Assembly: GCA_963693305.1 (NCBI GenBank)
Contig: OY855915.1
Span: forward strand, 6,872,607-6,936,606
Direction of reading: 5' to 3'
DNA: 64,000 nucleotides
Source of the DNA: Meandrina meandrites
Taxonomy: Eukaryota; Cnidaria; Anthozoa; Scleractinia; Meandrinidae
The notes below the pieces were generated by a model. The model did no database searches and was not told the origin of the DNA. It was given only the letters and a program-made list of their open reading frames with translations. The stretch's first letter is position 1, and every line of letters starts with the position of its first letter. The position numbers and the translations under genes were made by a program. This document shows, piece by piece, positions 46,401-57,963 of the stretch.

Positions 46401-47236
46401 TTGGTTTTTTGCTTCTTAGGTTAGCAGGCTTCTCTTCTGACAACGTAGGAAATTCTCATTTTCGTTACTACTGTTGAAACGATCAAAGGAAATAGAAATT
46501 TTATCCAATCTCCCTGATAAAATTCCGCCATTGTCAAACTATTGTCAAGTAACAGTTTACCGAGCTGACGCTACACTTTGTGCTGATTGGCTAGTCTCTA
46601 TCACATGTTGCTTTTTCTTGCATTTGATTGGCTGAGAGAAACTGTCATATTTTTCTTAAATTGGACAGCTTGTGCATTTTTAAGTGAAAGTCCTAATTGA
46701 AACTATCCAAATTTAATCTAAATTGGACATCTCTCAGAAATTAAAAGATAGTAGTTGTGCTGACAATATAGGATTTACTGACAGCTATATAATTATGATT
46801 CGAATGCCACCGATACTACAGGACTAGAATCCGTTTCAATAACGACTACATTCTATTGCAATAATTATTTTTGGAAATCCCGCGGCTTTAAATTATTTAA
46901 TACAATATAATTTCCATCGATCCTACTAAACAATAGAAGTATCTGCTCTTCTTCCTTCAATTCAGCTATCTAAACGTTAATGACAAAATGCAAAATTTTG
47001 GACACCCAGCTGGTATGCTTATTGTTATCAGTACTGAAACCTCAGGAAAGGAATCATTCAAAATGTCAATATCCTAAAAGATTTGTATTTAATTAAAAAG
47101 ATATTCATAGCACTTTGAGGCACGTCGAAACAAAAAAGACGGGCAAGTCTGTCGACTGCTGATCGCTAGAGTGCTTTGGCAGCTGCTTTGAGACAAACCG
47201 AAAATCACAGAGGTGCTTTCTGACCAAAAGTAGACC

Positions 47237-48160
47237 ATGTCCAATAAAACGACTCATGCTATTCCTTGCGACATGGAAGATGACAAACGACTCTACGAAT
47301 CGTTCAAAAACGAAATTGCTTTCAAGACCTCTATTGTTATCGCTGTTTTATCACCGATAGCTGTGGTAGGAAATGCGCTGATTTTGGCGGCAGTTTGGAA
47401 AAAGACGTTTGTGAGAACACCATTCCATATTCTTCTGAGTGGATTAGCAATCACTGATCTGTGTACAGGACTCATCGTCCAGCCATTCTACGCTGTGACG
47501 ACCTTTATGTACCTCTTGAACTGTAGGTTAGCCTACGATATGCCAAAGCTTCTTGTCGCCATGAACACAATCAGCGTATGCAGTGCTATTTACTTCATTT
47601 CCATCACGGTTCTTCTTATAACACTCATGTCCATCGAGCGATGGCTGCACATGTCTCGACGAACCTTGGTTACATCGCTCCGAGGATATTTCACTGTAAT
47701 CATACTGTTACTGATTCCGTTCCCTACAGTTGCTTCCCAGTTGTATCAACTAACGCGTGTGGTGAATATACTTATTATCACATTGCTACTAGCATGCTAT
47801 CTAACCACGTCATTTGCCTGTTTTAAAGTTTACCGAATTATTCGTGGTCACCAGCAGCAAGTCCGAGCAAACGAAACATCCCACAATAATTTTGGTCAAC
47901 GGGCAATAGACCTGGCGAAATACAAGAAATCTGTGGCCTCGTTGTTATATATCTTATTGCTGTTTTCTTTTTGCTTCTTGCCTTTTATTGTCTACATTGG
48001 CTTGGTTCTTAATCAAGGCATTAGCTCAGAAATATTTCTGGTCGAGAGAGTGTCCTTGGTGCTTTTATTTTTGTCTTCCGCGCTTAGCCCAGGCCTTTAC
48101 ATTTGGAGAATGAACGACATTCGAAATCGAGTCAAGCAATTTTTCTGTGCGAACGGCTAA
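47237..48160 (+). CDS. Receptor R11, class A GPCR (group IV), with Ser in NPxxY
   Basis: A 307-residue receptor. N46 in TM1, D74 in TM2, ERW at 134-136, loop block HNNFGQRAIDLAKYKKSVAS with one extra residue, CFLP in TM6. TM7 reads SPGLY at 284-288, so the NPxxY Asn is Ser (codon AGC). N-terminus MSNKTTH has a sequon, and an acidic segment (CDMEDDKR) follows, shared by R12, R13 and P7. Tail FFCANG. The rest is intact and no frame lesions are seen. Confidence 0.94.
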   Translation: MSNKTTHAIPCDMEDDKRLYESFKNEIAFKTSIVIAVLSPIAVVGNALILAAVWKKTFVRTPFHILLSGLAITDLCTGLIVQPFYAVTTFMYLLNCRLAYDMPKLLVAMNTISVCSAIYFISITVLLITLMSIERWLHMSRRTLVTSLRGYFTVIILLLIPFPTVASQLYQLTRVVNILIITLLLACYLTTSFACFKVYRIIRGHQQQVRANETSHNNFGQRAIDLAKYKKSVASLLYILLLFSFCFLPFIVYIGLVLNQGISSEIFLVERVSLVLLFLSSALSPGLYIWRMNDIRNRVKQFFCANG

Positions 48161-49428
48161 ACAAAATCTTAAGAAGATTTTTGTTCGATTCTTAGAAATA
48201 TTTCGAACTTTGGCATTGCCAAAAATGGGCGCATTTTTTTATTCATGTTTGCGTTGTGCATTTACTCTTTTCTGTGTTAGAGAAACATGCAAAAGTTTAA
48301 AATGTTTCTTTTTATAGAGTAAATAGCAAACATACGGCATGTATCATTTTTTTAGTTAATTATTCCATCAGTGATTATTTACTTTTACTGTATGTGAAAA
48401 ATATGACATTTTTCTGTAATCATTACTAGGAAACGTCAACTATAATTGTAAATAACAAATGTGCCATATATTTTGGACAAACTTTGTATAAGGTATGACA
48501 CATCACCCCCTGTCATTAAAATATGTTAAAACTGAAAAACGACTTTTTGCGGAGTCTTTGCTAGAAGGCCGAGAAATAAAGATTTATTCATGGCCATGCA
48601 TGGCCTTATTTATTTTACGTTGATTCTTTCAAATAGTACAAAATGAGCCAGTACATAAATACCGTATACTATATTGAACAGTAGAATGTTTTTACAAACT
48701 AAATAACATTTTTTTTAAACCGGGCGCATTCGTTGTTCAATTTTGTCTATTTCCATTGGAAAGAAATGCCACACACTCTTAAAAATGTTCGATGTGCGTC
48801 ATTATACTAAGAAACTTTTTAAAATCATCGGCGAATACGAAATAGCATACAGCAATCCAGTCACAAGAAGCAATTCAGTCAGACTTGGCTAGCTCTAACA
48901 CAGCAAACGTTTCTCAACAATTTGACTTGCATGCTATCTGTAGTATCGAAGAAGTATATCTTTCAACAATAGCTCTATTCTATGGCTTTCTTCTATTTGC
49001 AACTGAGAATTATTTTTGGAAATCACTTGGCTATAGCTATTAAAACTATTTTCAGAAAGATAGAAACGCTCATTGCACACAATTTTAAAGCCACACAGAA
49101 TATAATACTTTAAAGAAGTGTTAAAGCCACTTCTAGTTAAACATTCAACTAAATTGCAACGATCCTACTATAGTGGCTCGCATTTCAACTTTAATTTCTT
49201 GAATTCAACTATCTAAACGTTAATGACAAAATGCAAGGATAGCGAATTGACACACGCCTGCTATGTTTTGCTATAAGTACTCAAACACCAGGAAAGAAAT
49301 CATTCAAAGTGTCAATATCTTTAAAAGCTTGAATTTAATTTAAAAACTTTAATAGCACTTTGAGGCGCATGTGAACTAGAAAAACGTTCCGCATATTAAG
49401 TTCGTCAAAACAAAATCAAAGGTAGACC
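48161..49428 (+). other. 3' flank of R11 and upstream flank of P6
   Basis: No gene. The group IV spacer unit: a downstream part with AACAAATGTGCCATATATTTTGG near 48467, which serves as empty site for the element at 52395, then an upstream part with CACACAGAATATAATA and GACAAAATGCAAGGATAG. Confidence 0.6.
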
Positions 49429-50138
49429 ATGTCCAATATTGGTGCACCTCTGACGGTACATTAATATGGCGGCCGGAAAATACTGTAAACATTTGGAACT
49501 TACTTCTGTTTATCTGTACTGGACAAACCAAAAATTTGCATAAATATATATTTCCTGCTACTTTAACTTCTCAAATGGCTAAAAATCAGAAGATAAATGT
49601 ATAATTTTTTGACAAACACGATCGTAACTGTGTGCCACGCACCGCCATAACTTTGAAATTCAAAGTGCACTGATTTCCAAACGAAGGACGCTACTGAGCT
49701 GAAAAGTTCTAAACAGATATTATTAAAGTAACTCTTATGCTTGATGTGGATAAAACCTTTGGTGTCTATTTAGTTTTGTATTTTGGTACCTGATGACGTC
49801 ACGTTAAAACGATCTATTACTTAATTTCATGTTATCTAACCACGACCTTCGCCTATTATAAAGTTTACCGAATTATTCGACGTCACCAGCAAGTCCAGGG
49901 AAATGAAACATCCCACAATTTTGGTCAACTGGCAATAGACCTGGCGAAATACAACAAATCTGTGGCCTCGTTGTTATATATCTTAATACTATTTTCTTTT
50001 TGCTTCTTGCCTTGTTTGACACACTGGCTTGTTTCTTAGTCTAGGGTATAGTTCAGAAATAATTCTGGTCAACAGAGTTTCCATGGTGCTCTTATTTGTG
50101 TCTTCCACGCTTAACCCAGGCCTTTACATTTGGAGAAT
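49429..50138 (+). pseudogene. P6, group IV GPCR with 5' two thirds replaced by a repeat
   Basis: The start ATGTCCAATA is followed at about 49439 by about 385 bases of unrelated repeat sequence. Receptor homology resumes at about 49825 with the end of TM5 (FHVI, TTFAYYKVYRIIRRHQ) and continues through loop 3 and TM6-TM7 with deletions and frameshifts, ending near 50138 (LNPGLYIWRI). TM1-TM4 are lost. Confidence 0.88.
49439..49824. mobile_element. Unclassified insert inside P6
   Basis: It begins TTGGTGCACCTCTGACGG and ends near GATGACGTCACGTTAAAACG. It replaces rather than merely interrupts receptor sequence, so a deletion is involved. No inverted termini, poly(A) or coding frame were recognised. 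Probably a dispersed repeat. Confidence 0.45.
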
Positions 50139-51212
50139 TTATTTATTTTAACTTGATGCGAATGAGTGAATAAATACTGTATACTGGATTGAACAGTAGA
50201 ACGGTTTTACAAACAAAATAACCTTTCAAAGAAAGTTTCAGACCAGTCATGCTAGCTGATAAAAAAGCCATACTTTTTAATAATGCAATAACGGTATGAG
50301 CACAAATTTGAATTATAGTGAAATAGAACTCAAATCTTCTTGCAAATTACCTAGAGCAGTGCCTTTGTTGTAACCATGTGTAACTCATTTATGAAAATTT
50401 TTTTCCAAAATTAATATAAATCTCTATTCAAACCAGGCTCATTCCTTGCTTAAGTTTTGCTATTTCCAATAGAAATGAATGTCCCAAACTCTTAAGAGTA
50501 CCGTAAATGTCCCAGATGGGTCATTATACCAAGAAAGTGAACCATCTTGTCATCATCAGACTCAGTTTGATATCATCGGTGAATATAAACGAAATGGCGT
50601 AAAGCAATTAAGTCACATAAAGCAATTTAGTCACACTTGGCTTTAACCGTCCTTAAGTGATTATTTTGCATTATAAAGCCAACTTTACTCAATATTTTGA
50701 CTCGAATGCCATCGATATTATCGGACTAGAATCCGTTTCAATAAAAGACTACATTCTATTTCAATAATTATTTTTGAAAATCCCATGCATGGCGGTTTAA
50801 ATTTTTTTCCACTGTTTTCAATTCAACTGCAATATAACTTGCATCGATCCTACTACGCTATACATGTATTTGCTCTATAATTTCTTCATTTCAGCTATCT
50901 AAACGTTAATGACAAAAACGCAAGGATAGAAAATTGCTTTTTTGGACACCCTGCTGGTATGCTAACTGCAACGAGTACTCAAACTCCAGTAAATAGATCA
51001 TTCAAACTGTCAATACCCTTTAAAAGCTTGTATTTAATCAAAATGATATTCATAGCACTTGAGGATGATGTGAAATAGAAAACGATTACACATTTTACAT
51101 TCGTCGAAACGAAATAAAAGACGGGTAAAATTGTTGACTGCTTTGGCAACTTCATCGAAATAAACAGGAAAGAAAATTAATCAGAGAGGTGCTTAATGAA
51201 CAAAGGAAGACC
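50139..51212 (+). other. Spacer between P6 and R12
   Basis: No gene. The standard group IV spacer, with leader CTTCATCGAAATAAAC about 60 bases before the R12 start. Confidence 0.55.
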
Positions 51213-52121
51213 ATGTGCAATAAAACGACTCATATTAATCCTTGCGACTTGGAAGATGACAAACCACTCTACGAATCGTCCTACGACAAAATTACTTTCT
51301 CGATCTCAATTGTTATCGTTGTTTTATCACCGATAGCTGTGACAGGAAATGCGCTGATTTTGGCGGCAATTTGGAAGAAGACGTTTGTGAGAACACCATT
51401 CCATATTCTTCTGAGTGGATTAGCAATCACTGATTTGTGTACAGGCCTGATCGCTCAGCCTTTCTACGCTGCGACAACCTTTATGTACCTCTTGAACAGT
51501 TTTATGCCAAAGCTTCTTGTCACCATGAACACAATAAGCGTATGCAGTGCTATTTACTTTATTTCCATCACGGTTTTTCTTATAACACTCATGTCCATTG
51601 AGCGATGGCTGCACATGTCTCGACGAACCTTGATTACCGCGCGCCGAGCATATTTCACTGTAATCATACTGCCACTGATTCCGATTCCTACAGTTGCTTC
51701 CTACTTGTATCAACTAACGCGTGTGGTGAATATACTTATTATCACATTCCTACTTTCATGCTATCTAACCACGTCATTTGCCTGTTTTAAAGTTTACCGA
51801 ATTATTCGTGGCCACCAGCAGCAAGTCCAAGCAAACGAAACATCCCACAGCTTTGGTCAACCGGCAATAGACCTAGCAAAATACAAGAAATCTGTTGCCT
51901 CGTTGTTATATATCTTATTGCTATTTTCTTTTTGTTTCTTGCCTTTTATTGTTTACACTAGCTTCCTTCTTAGTCAAAGAATCAGCTCGCAAATATTTCT
52001 GATCGGGGAAGTGTCCTTGGTGCTTTTATTTTTGTCTTCCGCGCTAAACCCAGGCCTTTACATTTGGAGAATGAACGATATTCGCAATGGAGTCAGGCAA
52101 TTTTTCTATAGGAATAGCTAA
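51213..52121 (+). CDS. Receptor R12, class A GPCR (group IV)
   Basis: A 302-residue receptor starting MCNKTTHINPCDLEDDKPLY; an upstream in-frame ATG at about 51195 is less likely by homology. Extracellular loop 1 is four residues shorter than in R11 (LLNSFMPK versus LLNCRLAYDMPK). ERW is intact, loop block HSFGQPAIDLAKYKKSVAS, CFLP, TM7 NPGLY and tail FFYRNS, where the usual Cys is Tyr. Intact throughout. Confidence 0.95.
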   Translation: MCNKTTHINPCDLEDDKPLYESSYDKITFSISIVIVVLSPIAVTGNALILAAIWKKTFVRTPFHILLSGLAITDLCTGLIAQPFYAATTFMYLLNSFMPKLLVTMNTISVCSAIYFISITVFLITLMSIERWLHMSRRTLITARRAYFTVIILPLIPIPTVASYLYQLTRVVNILIITFLLSCYLTTSFACFKVYRIIRGHQQQVQANETSHSFGQPAIDLAKYKKSVASLLYILLLFSFCFLPFIVYTSFLLSQRISSQIFLIGEVSLVLLFLSSALNPGLYIWRMNDIRNGVRQFFYRNS

Positions 52122-53457
52122 AGAAAATTGTTGTTAGTGAAATATGTAAAAAATAAAATGTTTCTTTTTATAGTCTCCTAACTCGAATTTTTATCACATT
52201 GCTGCTAACATACTATCTAACCACGTAATTTTATTTGCATTACAATTGTAAATAGGAAACTTACCACATGAATCATTTTTGTAGTTAATTATTCCATCAG
52301 CGATTATTTACTTTTACTTTCTGTGAAGAAATGAAATTTTTGTGTAATCATAACTAGGAAACGTCAACGTTAATTGAAGCTGTAAATAACAAATCAGGGA
52401 CGGCTGAGCCGGGGGGCTTTTAGTTTTACTGTAAGGTTCGTATGAGCAAATCATAAAAAAAGAAAACGTACTTGAATCGTACTTGCTTCATTCAGTGACG
52501 AGAATTTACAAGCTACAACCTTGTTCAAAACCTGTCAGGAAATTTTCTTTGCCTTCTTTTAGATTTTCTTTGGTTTCTTTAGACATCAGGTCCACACCAG
52601 CCCATGGGTTGCCGCATTAGACCTGCCTTATCAAAAAGGATATGTATGTACTTCCTTACGCGGGCGTTTCCTTCTCACACACGGGGAGCTTGTGTAAAAA
52701 CCCAGGTCAATGTACTTAGGCAAGCGTATATTGTGGAAGTCTGAAAAATATGTATCGAGCTCACAGAACTTCCAAACTATTACTGTAAGCACAAAAAGTG
52801 CCTGTCATTTTACACTTATCCAGGTTGTGTTTTTAAGAAATATTTCATGGAGAATGTTGAAAACACCGTTTCTGACCCTCTAGATTTCAAACTTTTCTGG
52901 GGGAGGATGTCCCCACACCACCTACAAACTCGCGCCTTCGGCACTCGTTCTCAAGCCCATCCGCCCCCCCGCCCCCCTCCCAAAATACAAAAATACAAGA
53001 TACACTCCGCCGTCCCTGCAAATGTGCCATATATTTGGACACACTTTGTACACTGCATGACACATCACCCCCTATGTCATTAAAATATGTTAAAACTGAA
53101 AAACGTCTTTTCCAGACTCTATCTTTTAAAGAAGTGTTAAACTGACTTGCAACGACTTGCAACTGCCTTGCAACGATCCTACTACATTGGCTCGTATTTG
53201 AACTTTGATTTTTCGAATTCAGCCATGCATCTAAACGTTAATGACAAAATGCAAAATGCAAGGAGAGTGAATCGACACCCAGCTGCTATGTTTTGTTAGA
53301 AGTACTCAAACACCAAGGAAAGAAATCATTCAAAGTGTCAATGTCTTTAAAAGCTTGAATTTAATTTAAAAAACCTATTGTAGCACTTTCGGGGGCATGT
53401 GAACTAAATGAAAGGTTCCGCATATTAAGTTCGTCAAAAGAAAATCAAAAATAGACC
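52122..53457 (+). other. Spacer between R12 and P7
   Basis: No gene. The group IV spacer interrupted by the TIR element at 52395-53018. Confidence 0.6.
52395..53018. mobile_element. TIR DNA element with paralogous empty site
   Basis: A 624-bp insert with perfect 10-bp ends CAGGGACGGC and GCCGTCCCTG, flanked by CAAAT at 52390-52394 and 53019-53023. The same spacer near 48465, 54705 and 56770 has the target once. CAGGG ends recall hAT elements, but hAT duplications are 8 bp while only 5 bp match here, so the superfamily is uncertain. A +-strand frame at 52847-53083 with a Pro-rich stretch is not clearly coding. Confidence 0.88.
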
Positions 53458-54387
53458 ATGCTCAATAAAACGACTCTTATTACTCCTTGCGAACTGGAAG
53501 ATGATAAACGAAACTACGGATCTTTCTACAACGAAGTTTCTTTCTCGACCTCTATTGTTGCCGCTGTTTTATCACCGATAGTAGTCGTGGGAAACATCCT
53601 GATATTGGTGGCAATTTGGAAGAAGACGTTTGTGAGAACACCATTCCATATTCTCCTGAGTGGATTAGCAATCACTGAATTGTGTACAGGACTCATCGCC
53701 CAGACTTTTTATTCCGTTGGAACCGTGATCTATGTAGCAAAGCCTTGGGTAGCCAACGATATCCCAGTGCTTAACATTCTCAATGCCATAAACACAATCG
53801 GCGAGTGCAGTGCCATTTACTTTCTTTCTATCACGGTTCTTCTTATAACACTTATGTCCATTGAACGATGGCTGCACATGTCTCGACGAGCCTTGGTTAC
53901 ATCGAGTCGTGGATGTGTTACTGTTGTCATCCTGTTGATCGTTCCGATTCCCATAGTTGCTTTCCGCGTATATGAAAGGTGTGGAAGTACATTAGATATT
54001 ATGATTATCACATTCCTTTTTTCATGTTATCTAACCACGTCCTTCGCCTATTTTAAAGTTTACCGAATTATTCGTCGTCACCAACAACAAGTCCAAGCAA
54101 GCCAAACATCCAACAATTTTGGTTAATCGGCAATAGATCTGGCAAAATACAAGAAATCTGTGGCCTCGTTGTTATATATCTTATTGCTATTTTCTTTTTG
54201 CTTCTTGCCTTATATTGTCTATATTGGCTTGGCTCTTAGTCAAGGTTTTAGCCCACAATTATTTCTGGTCGAGAAAGTGTCCTTGATGCTTTTATTTTTG
54301 TCTTCCGCGCTAAATCCAGGCCTTTACATTTGGAGAATGAACGATATTCGTAATGGAGTCAGGCAATTTTTCTGTAGGAGTGACTAA
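53458..54387 (+). pseudogene. P7, group IV GPCR with a single nonsense codon
   Basis: 309 codons colinear with R13, all in one frame, with one internal stop: TAA at 54124-54126 in NNFG, stop, SAIDLAKYKKSVAS. Intact paralogs have CAA (Gln) there, so one C-to-T change suffices. Everything else is sound: MLNKTT start, N in TM1, LAITE in TM2 (the conserved Asp is Glu), ERW, CFLP, NPGLY, tail FFCRSD. It could be a very recent pseudogene, a segregating null allele, or a source of a 222-residue TM1-TM5 product. Confidence 0.9.
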
Positions 54388-55284
54388 ACAAAATCGTAAG
54401 AGGAATTTTCCTTTTTTGAAAAAAAAAATGTCAAACATGGGACGCTGCTTAATTCATGTTTGTGTTGTACATTAACTCTTTTCTTCGTTAGTGAAATATG
54501 TAAAAGTTAAAATGTTTCTTTTTATAGAGTCTCGAATTTTATTTGCATTATAATTGTAAATAACAAACTTACGACATGGATCATTTTTTGTAGTTAATTT
54601 TTCCATCAGTGATTATTGACTTTTACTTTAGGTGAAAAACAAAATGGAATTTGTGTGTAATCATTACTAGGAAACGTCAACTTTAATTGATGTTGTAAAG
54701 AACAAATGTGCGTATGTTTTGGACACACGTTGTATAATGTAGGACAAATCACCCCCTATGTCATAAAAATATGTTAAAACTGAAAAACGGCCATGGCCAT
54801 ATTTATTTTACGTTGGTTCTTGAAAATAGTACAAAATGACCCAGTACATAAATACTGTATATTGTATTGAACAGTAAAATAATTTTACAAACTAAATAAC
54901 CTTTCAAAGAAACCTTCAGCCTATTACTACTAGTTGATAAAAAGAAATATTTTTAAACATGCAACAATGGTCTGAGGAGAAATTTGAATTACAGTGAAAT
55001 AGAACTGAAATCTTTTTGGAAATTGCCCACATCTGTTGTTTTTTGGACACCCAGCTGGAATGCTTATTGCTATGAGTACTAAAACCACAGGAAAGAAATC
55101 ACTTAAATGTCAATACCCGTAAAAGCTTGTATTTAATTAAAATGATATTCATAGCACTTTGAGGAACAATGTGAACTAGAAAACGATCGCACAAGTTTGT
55201 CGACTGCTGATCGCTAGAGTGCTTGGGCAAATTCATCGAGATTAACCGACAATCACAGAAGTGCTTTATGAACAAAGGTAGACC

Positions 55285-55314
55285 ATGTCCAATAAAACGA
55301 CTCATATTATTCTA
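55285..55314 (+). pseudogene. P8, GPCR start fragment
   Basis: GTAGACCATG leader and MSNKTTHII, then the sequence switches at about 55312 to upstream-flank sequence of the next unit. Only the first ten codons remain. Confidence 0.75.
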
Positions 55315-55852
55315 TTATTATCCGACTCCGTTTGATATCATCGGTGAATACGAAATAACATACGGTAAAGCAACTAAGTCACATAAAGCAATTTAGTCTC
55401 ACTTGGCTTCAACCGCCCTGAAGTGATTATTTGCATTAAAAAGCCAACTCTACTCAATATAATGACGCGAATGTCAGCGATACTATGAGTTTCGCACTAG
55501 AATCCGTTTCAATGGCGACTACATTCTATTACAATAAGTATTTTTGGAAATCCCACTAAACTATATTTGTGCCTGCTCTTTAATTCCTTCAAATTGATGA
55601 CAAAATGCAAAATGCAGGGATTGAAAATTCCTATTTTGGACACCCAGCTGGTATGCTTTCAGCTACGAGTACTACAATCCCAGGAAAGAAGTCATTGAAA
55701 ATGTCAATACCCTTAAAAGCTTGTATTTAATTAAAAAGATATTCATATCACTTTGAGGCACGATGTGAAATAGAAAATGATTCTACATTTTACATTCGTC
55801 GAAACAAAAATAAGACGGGTAAGTTTGGCGACTGCTTTGGCAACTTCATCAA

Positions 55853-56032
55853 GATTACAAACGACTCTACGAATCGTTCTACAACAAAATTGCTTTCTCG
55901 ACCTGTATTTGTTATCGCTGTTTTATCACCGATATCTGTGGTAGGAAATGCGCTGATTCTGGCGGTAATGTGGAAAAAGACGTTTGTGAGAACACCATTT
56001 CATATTCTTCTGAGTGGATTAGCAATTATAGA
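55853..56032 (+). pseudogene. P9, GPCR TM1-TM2 fragment
   Basis: Covers the end of the N-terminus to the start of TM2: YKRLYESFYNKIAFST, a 1-base insertion, then VIAVLSPISVVGNALILAVM and WKKTFVRTPFHILLSGLAI, followed by a direct jump into 3'-flank sequence (IE, stop). TM3-TM7 are deleted. Confidence 0.85.
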
Positions 56033-56174
56033 GTAAATAGCAAACATACGACATGGATCATTTTTTGTAATTAATTATTCTATCAGTACTAGTGATTATT
56101 TACTTTTACTTTATGTGAAAAAATGAAATTTTTGTGTAATGATTATTAGGAAACGTCAACTTTAATTGAAGTTG

Positions 56175-56765
56175 TAATAGTCTGGCGGCTTAGCTCCTGA
56201 ATTGTGCGATTTTTGATACAAGCACCAAACTTTGCATACTAATAATCCATTCTCGATACAGTGCCAACGCCAATTTCCTATTTTCAGCAAGTAAGAAACA
56301 AATGAAATTTTGAGCCAAGAGACCTCCTCCCCAAGAAGTACTTCTTGCGCTTTTATACACCTTTTATTGTACGTTTTATTTAAAAAATACAGATATGAAT
56401 GCTTTAAATCAGGCTTACAATTATTAGAATTGTTATGTTTTTAACATATTTTTTATACCAACAATTTACTCAGAAATTATTGCATAGAAAAAGATTTCTC
56501 GTTCCCCGCCCTCTACTCCCTCGCGTCTTTCGTTTTGCGCTAGAGTCCAGGTCTCTCGTAATTTATTCCCCGATCCCCGCGTTCGCCGTTCGCTAATAGA
56601 AGAAAAATACGAAAATATAGTCATTCTGAATTTTGTTCGTGCGACTTGGTATCACTCATGACTTGGCTTGGTACTACATCTGAAAAGATTGTATTGGTGA
56701 CCACTTTTAGTGCCAAATTTCGTGCACAATTCACCTGAAATTTCGAGCAAAGCAGCGGAACTATA
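56175..56765. other. Unclassified insert in the group IV spacer
   Basis: About 590 bases starting TAGTCTGGCGGCTTAGC that have no counterpart in the spacers at 48440, 52380 or 54690. It includes a GC-rich part (TTCCCCGATCCCCGCG near 56565). No termini or coding frame recognised. Confidence 0.45.
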
Positions 56766-57963
56766 AATAGCAAATGTACCATATATTTTGGACACACTTT
56801 GTATAATGCATGACACATCGCCCCCTATGCCATTAAAATATTTTAAAACTGAAGAAAAAAAAAACGAATTTTCTAGAGTCTTTGCTAGAAGACCGAGAAA
56901 CGAAGATTTATTCATGGCTATGGCCTCATTTATTTTAAGTTGGTTCTTGAAAATTGATCAAGATGAACCAATGCATAAATACTGTATATTGTATTGAACA
57001 GTAGAATGTTTTTACAAAACTAAATAACCTTTAAAGGAAGGCTTCGGCCTATTACTACTAGTTAATAAAAGTAATATTTTTTAACCATGCAACAATAGTT
57101 GAGAAGAAATTTGAATAACAGTGAAATAGAACTGAAATCCTCTTGGAAATAACCCACATCTGTGCCATTGTTGATACCAATAATACGTAACCATGCAATC
57201 ATAAAAATTTTTTTTTTCACCAGTAATAAAGATTTTTGTTGCAACCAGGAACATTCGTTGTTCAATTTCGTCTATTTCCATTGAAAAGAAATGCCACACA
57301 CTCTTAAAAAGAACCGTAAATGTTCGCTGTGGGTCATTCTGTACCAAGAAACTAAACCATAGTGCCATCATCACTCAGTTTGACATCATCGGCGAGCACT
57401 AAATAGCATACAGCAATTCAGTCAGACTTGGCTCTAACACAGCATACGTTTGTCAACAGTTTGACTCGAATGCTGTCTGTAGTATCGAAGAAATATTTCT
57501 CTCAATAATGGCTCTATTCCTTGGCTTTATTCTATTTACAAGAATTATTTTTGGAAATCACTTGGCTATGGCTATTTAATTTTTTTTTCAGAAACATAGA
57601 AACGCTAATTGCACTCAATTTTAAAGCCACACAGAATATAATATTTTTCTTAAAAAGGGTTAAAGCTGTTTCCATTTAAACTTTCAACTAAATTGCAACG
57701 ATCCTACTATAATGATTGGCCCGTACTTCAACTTCAACTTTCTTGAATTCAACTATCTAAACGTTAATGACAAAATGCAAAATGCAAGGATAGCGAATTG
57801 ACACACAGCTGCTATGTTTTGTTATAAGTACTCGAACACCAGGAAAGAAATCATTCAAAGTGTCAATATCTTTAAAAGCTTGAATTTAATTTTAAAAAAA
57901 ACACACATTCATAGCACCTTGAGGCGCATGTGAACTAGAAAAACAAAAAATCAAAGGAAGACC

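Larger units (their letters stand above)
44346..47236. other. Repeat-rich spacer between R10 and R11
   Basis: No host gene supported. It holds a tRNA-derived SINE-like sequence, a nested pair of MITE-like elements, a long foldback and a short relic frame, each listed separately. The 3' flank pattern (AAATATGTAAAACTGAAA, ATTCCATCAGTG) recurs after all group IV receptors. Confidence 0.55.
54388..57963 (+). other. Spacer with decayed group IV units
   Basis: No intact gene. At least two partial receptor units are recognisable (P8 at 55285, P9 at 55853), each with its own copy of the group IV flank. 56175-56765 is an unrelated insert bordered by flank sequence. Several short frames here are unsupported. 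Confidence 0.6.

Noticed and set aside
52847..53083. Pro-rich frame as a host gene
   Set aside because: It lies within and beyond the TIR element at 52395-53018 and crosses its border.
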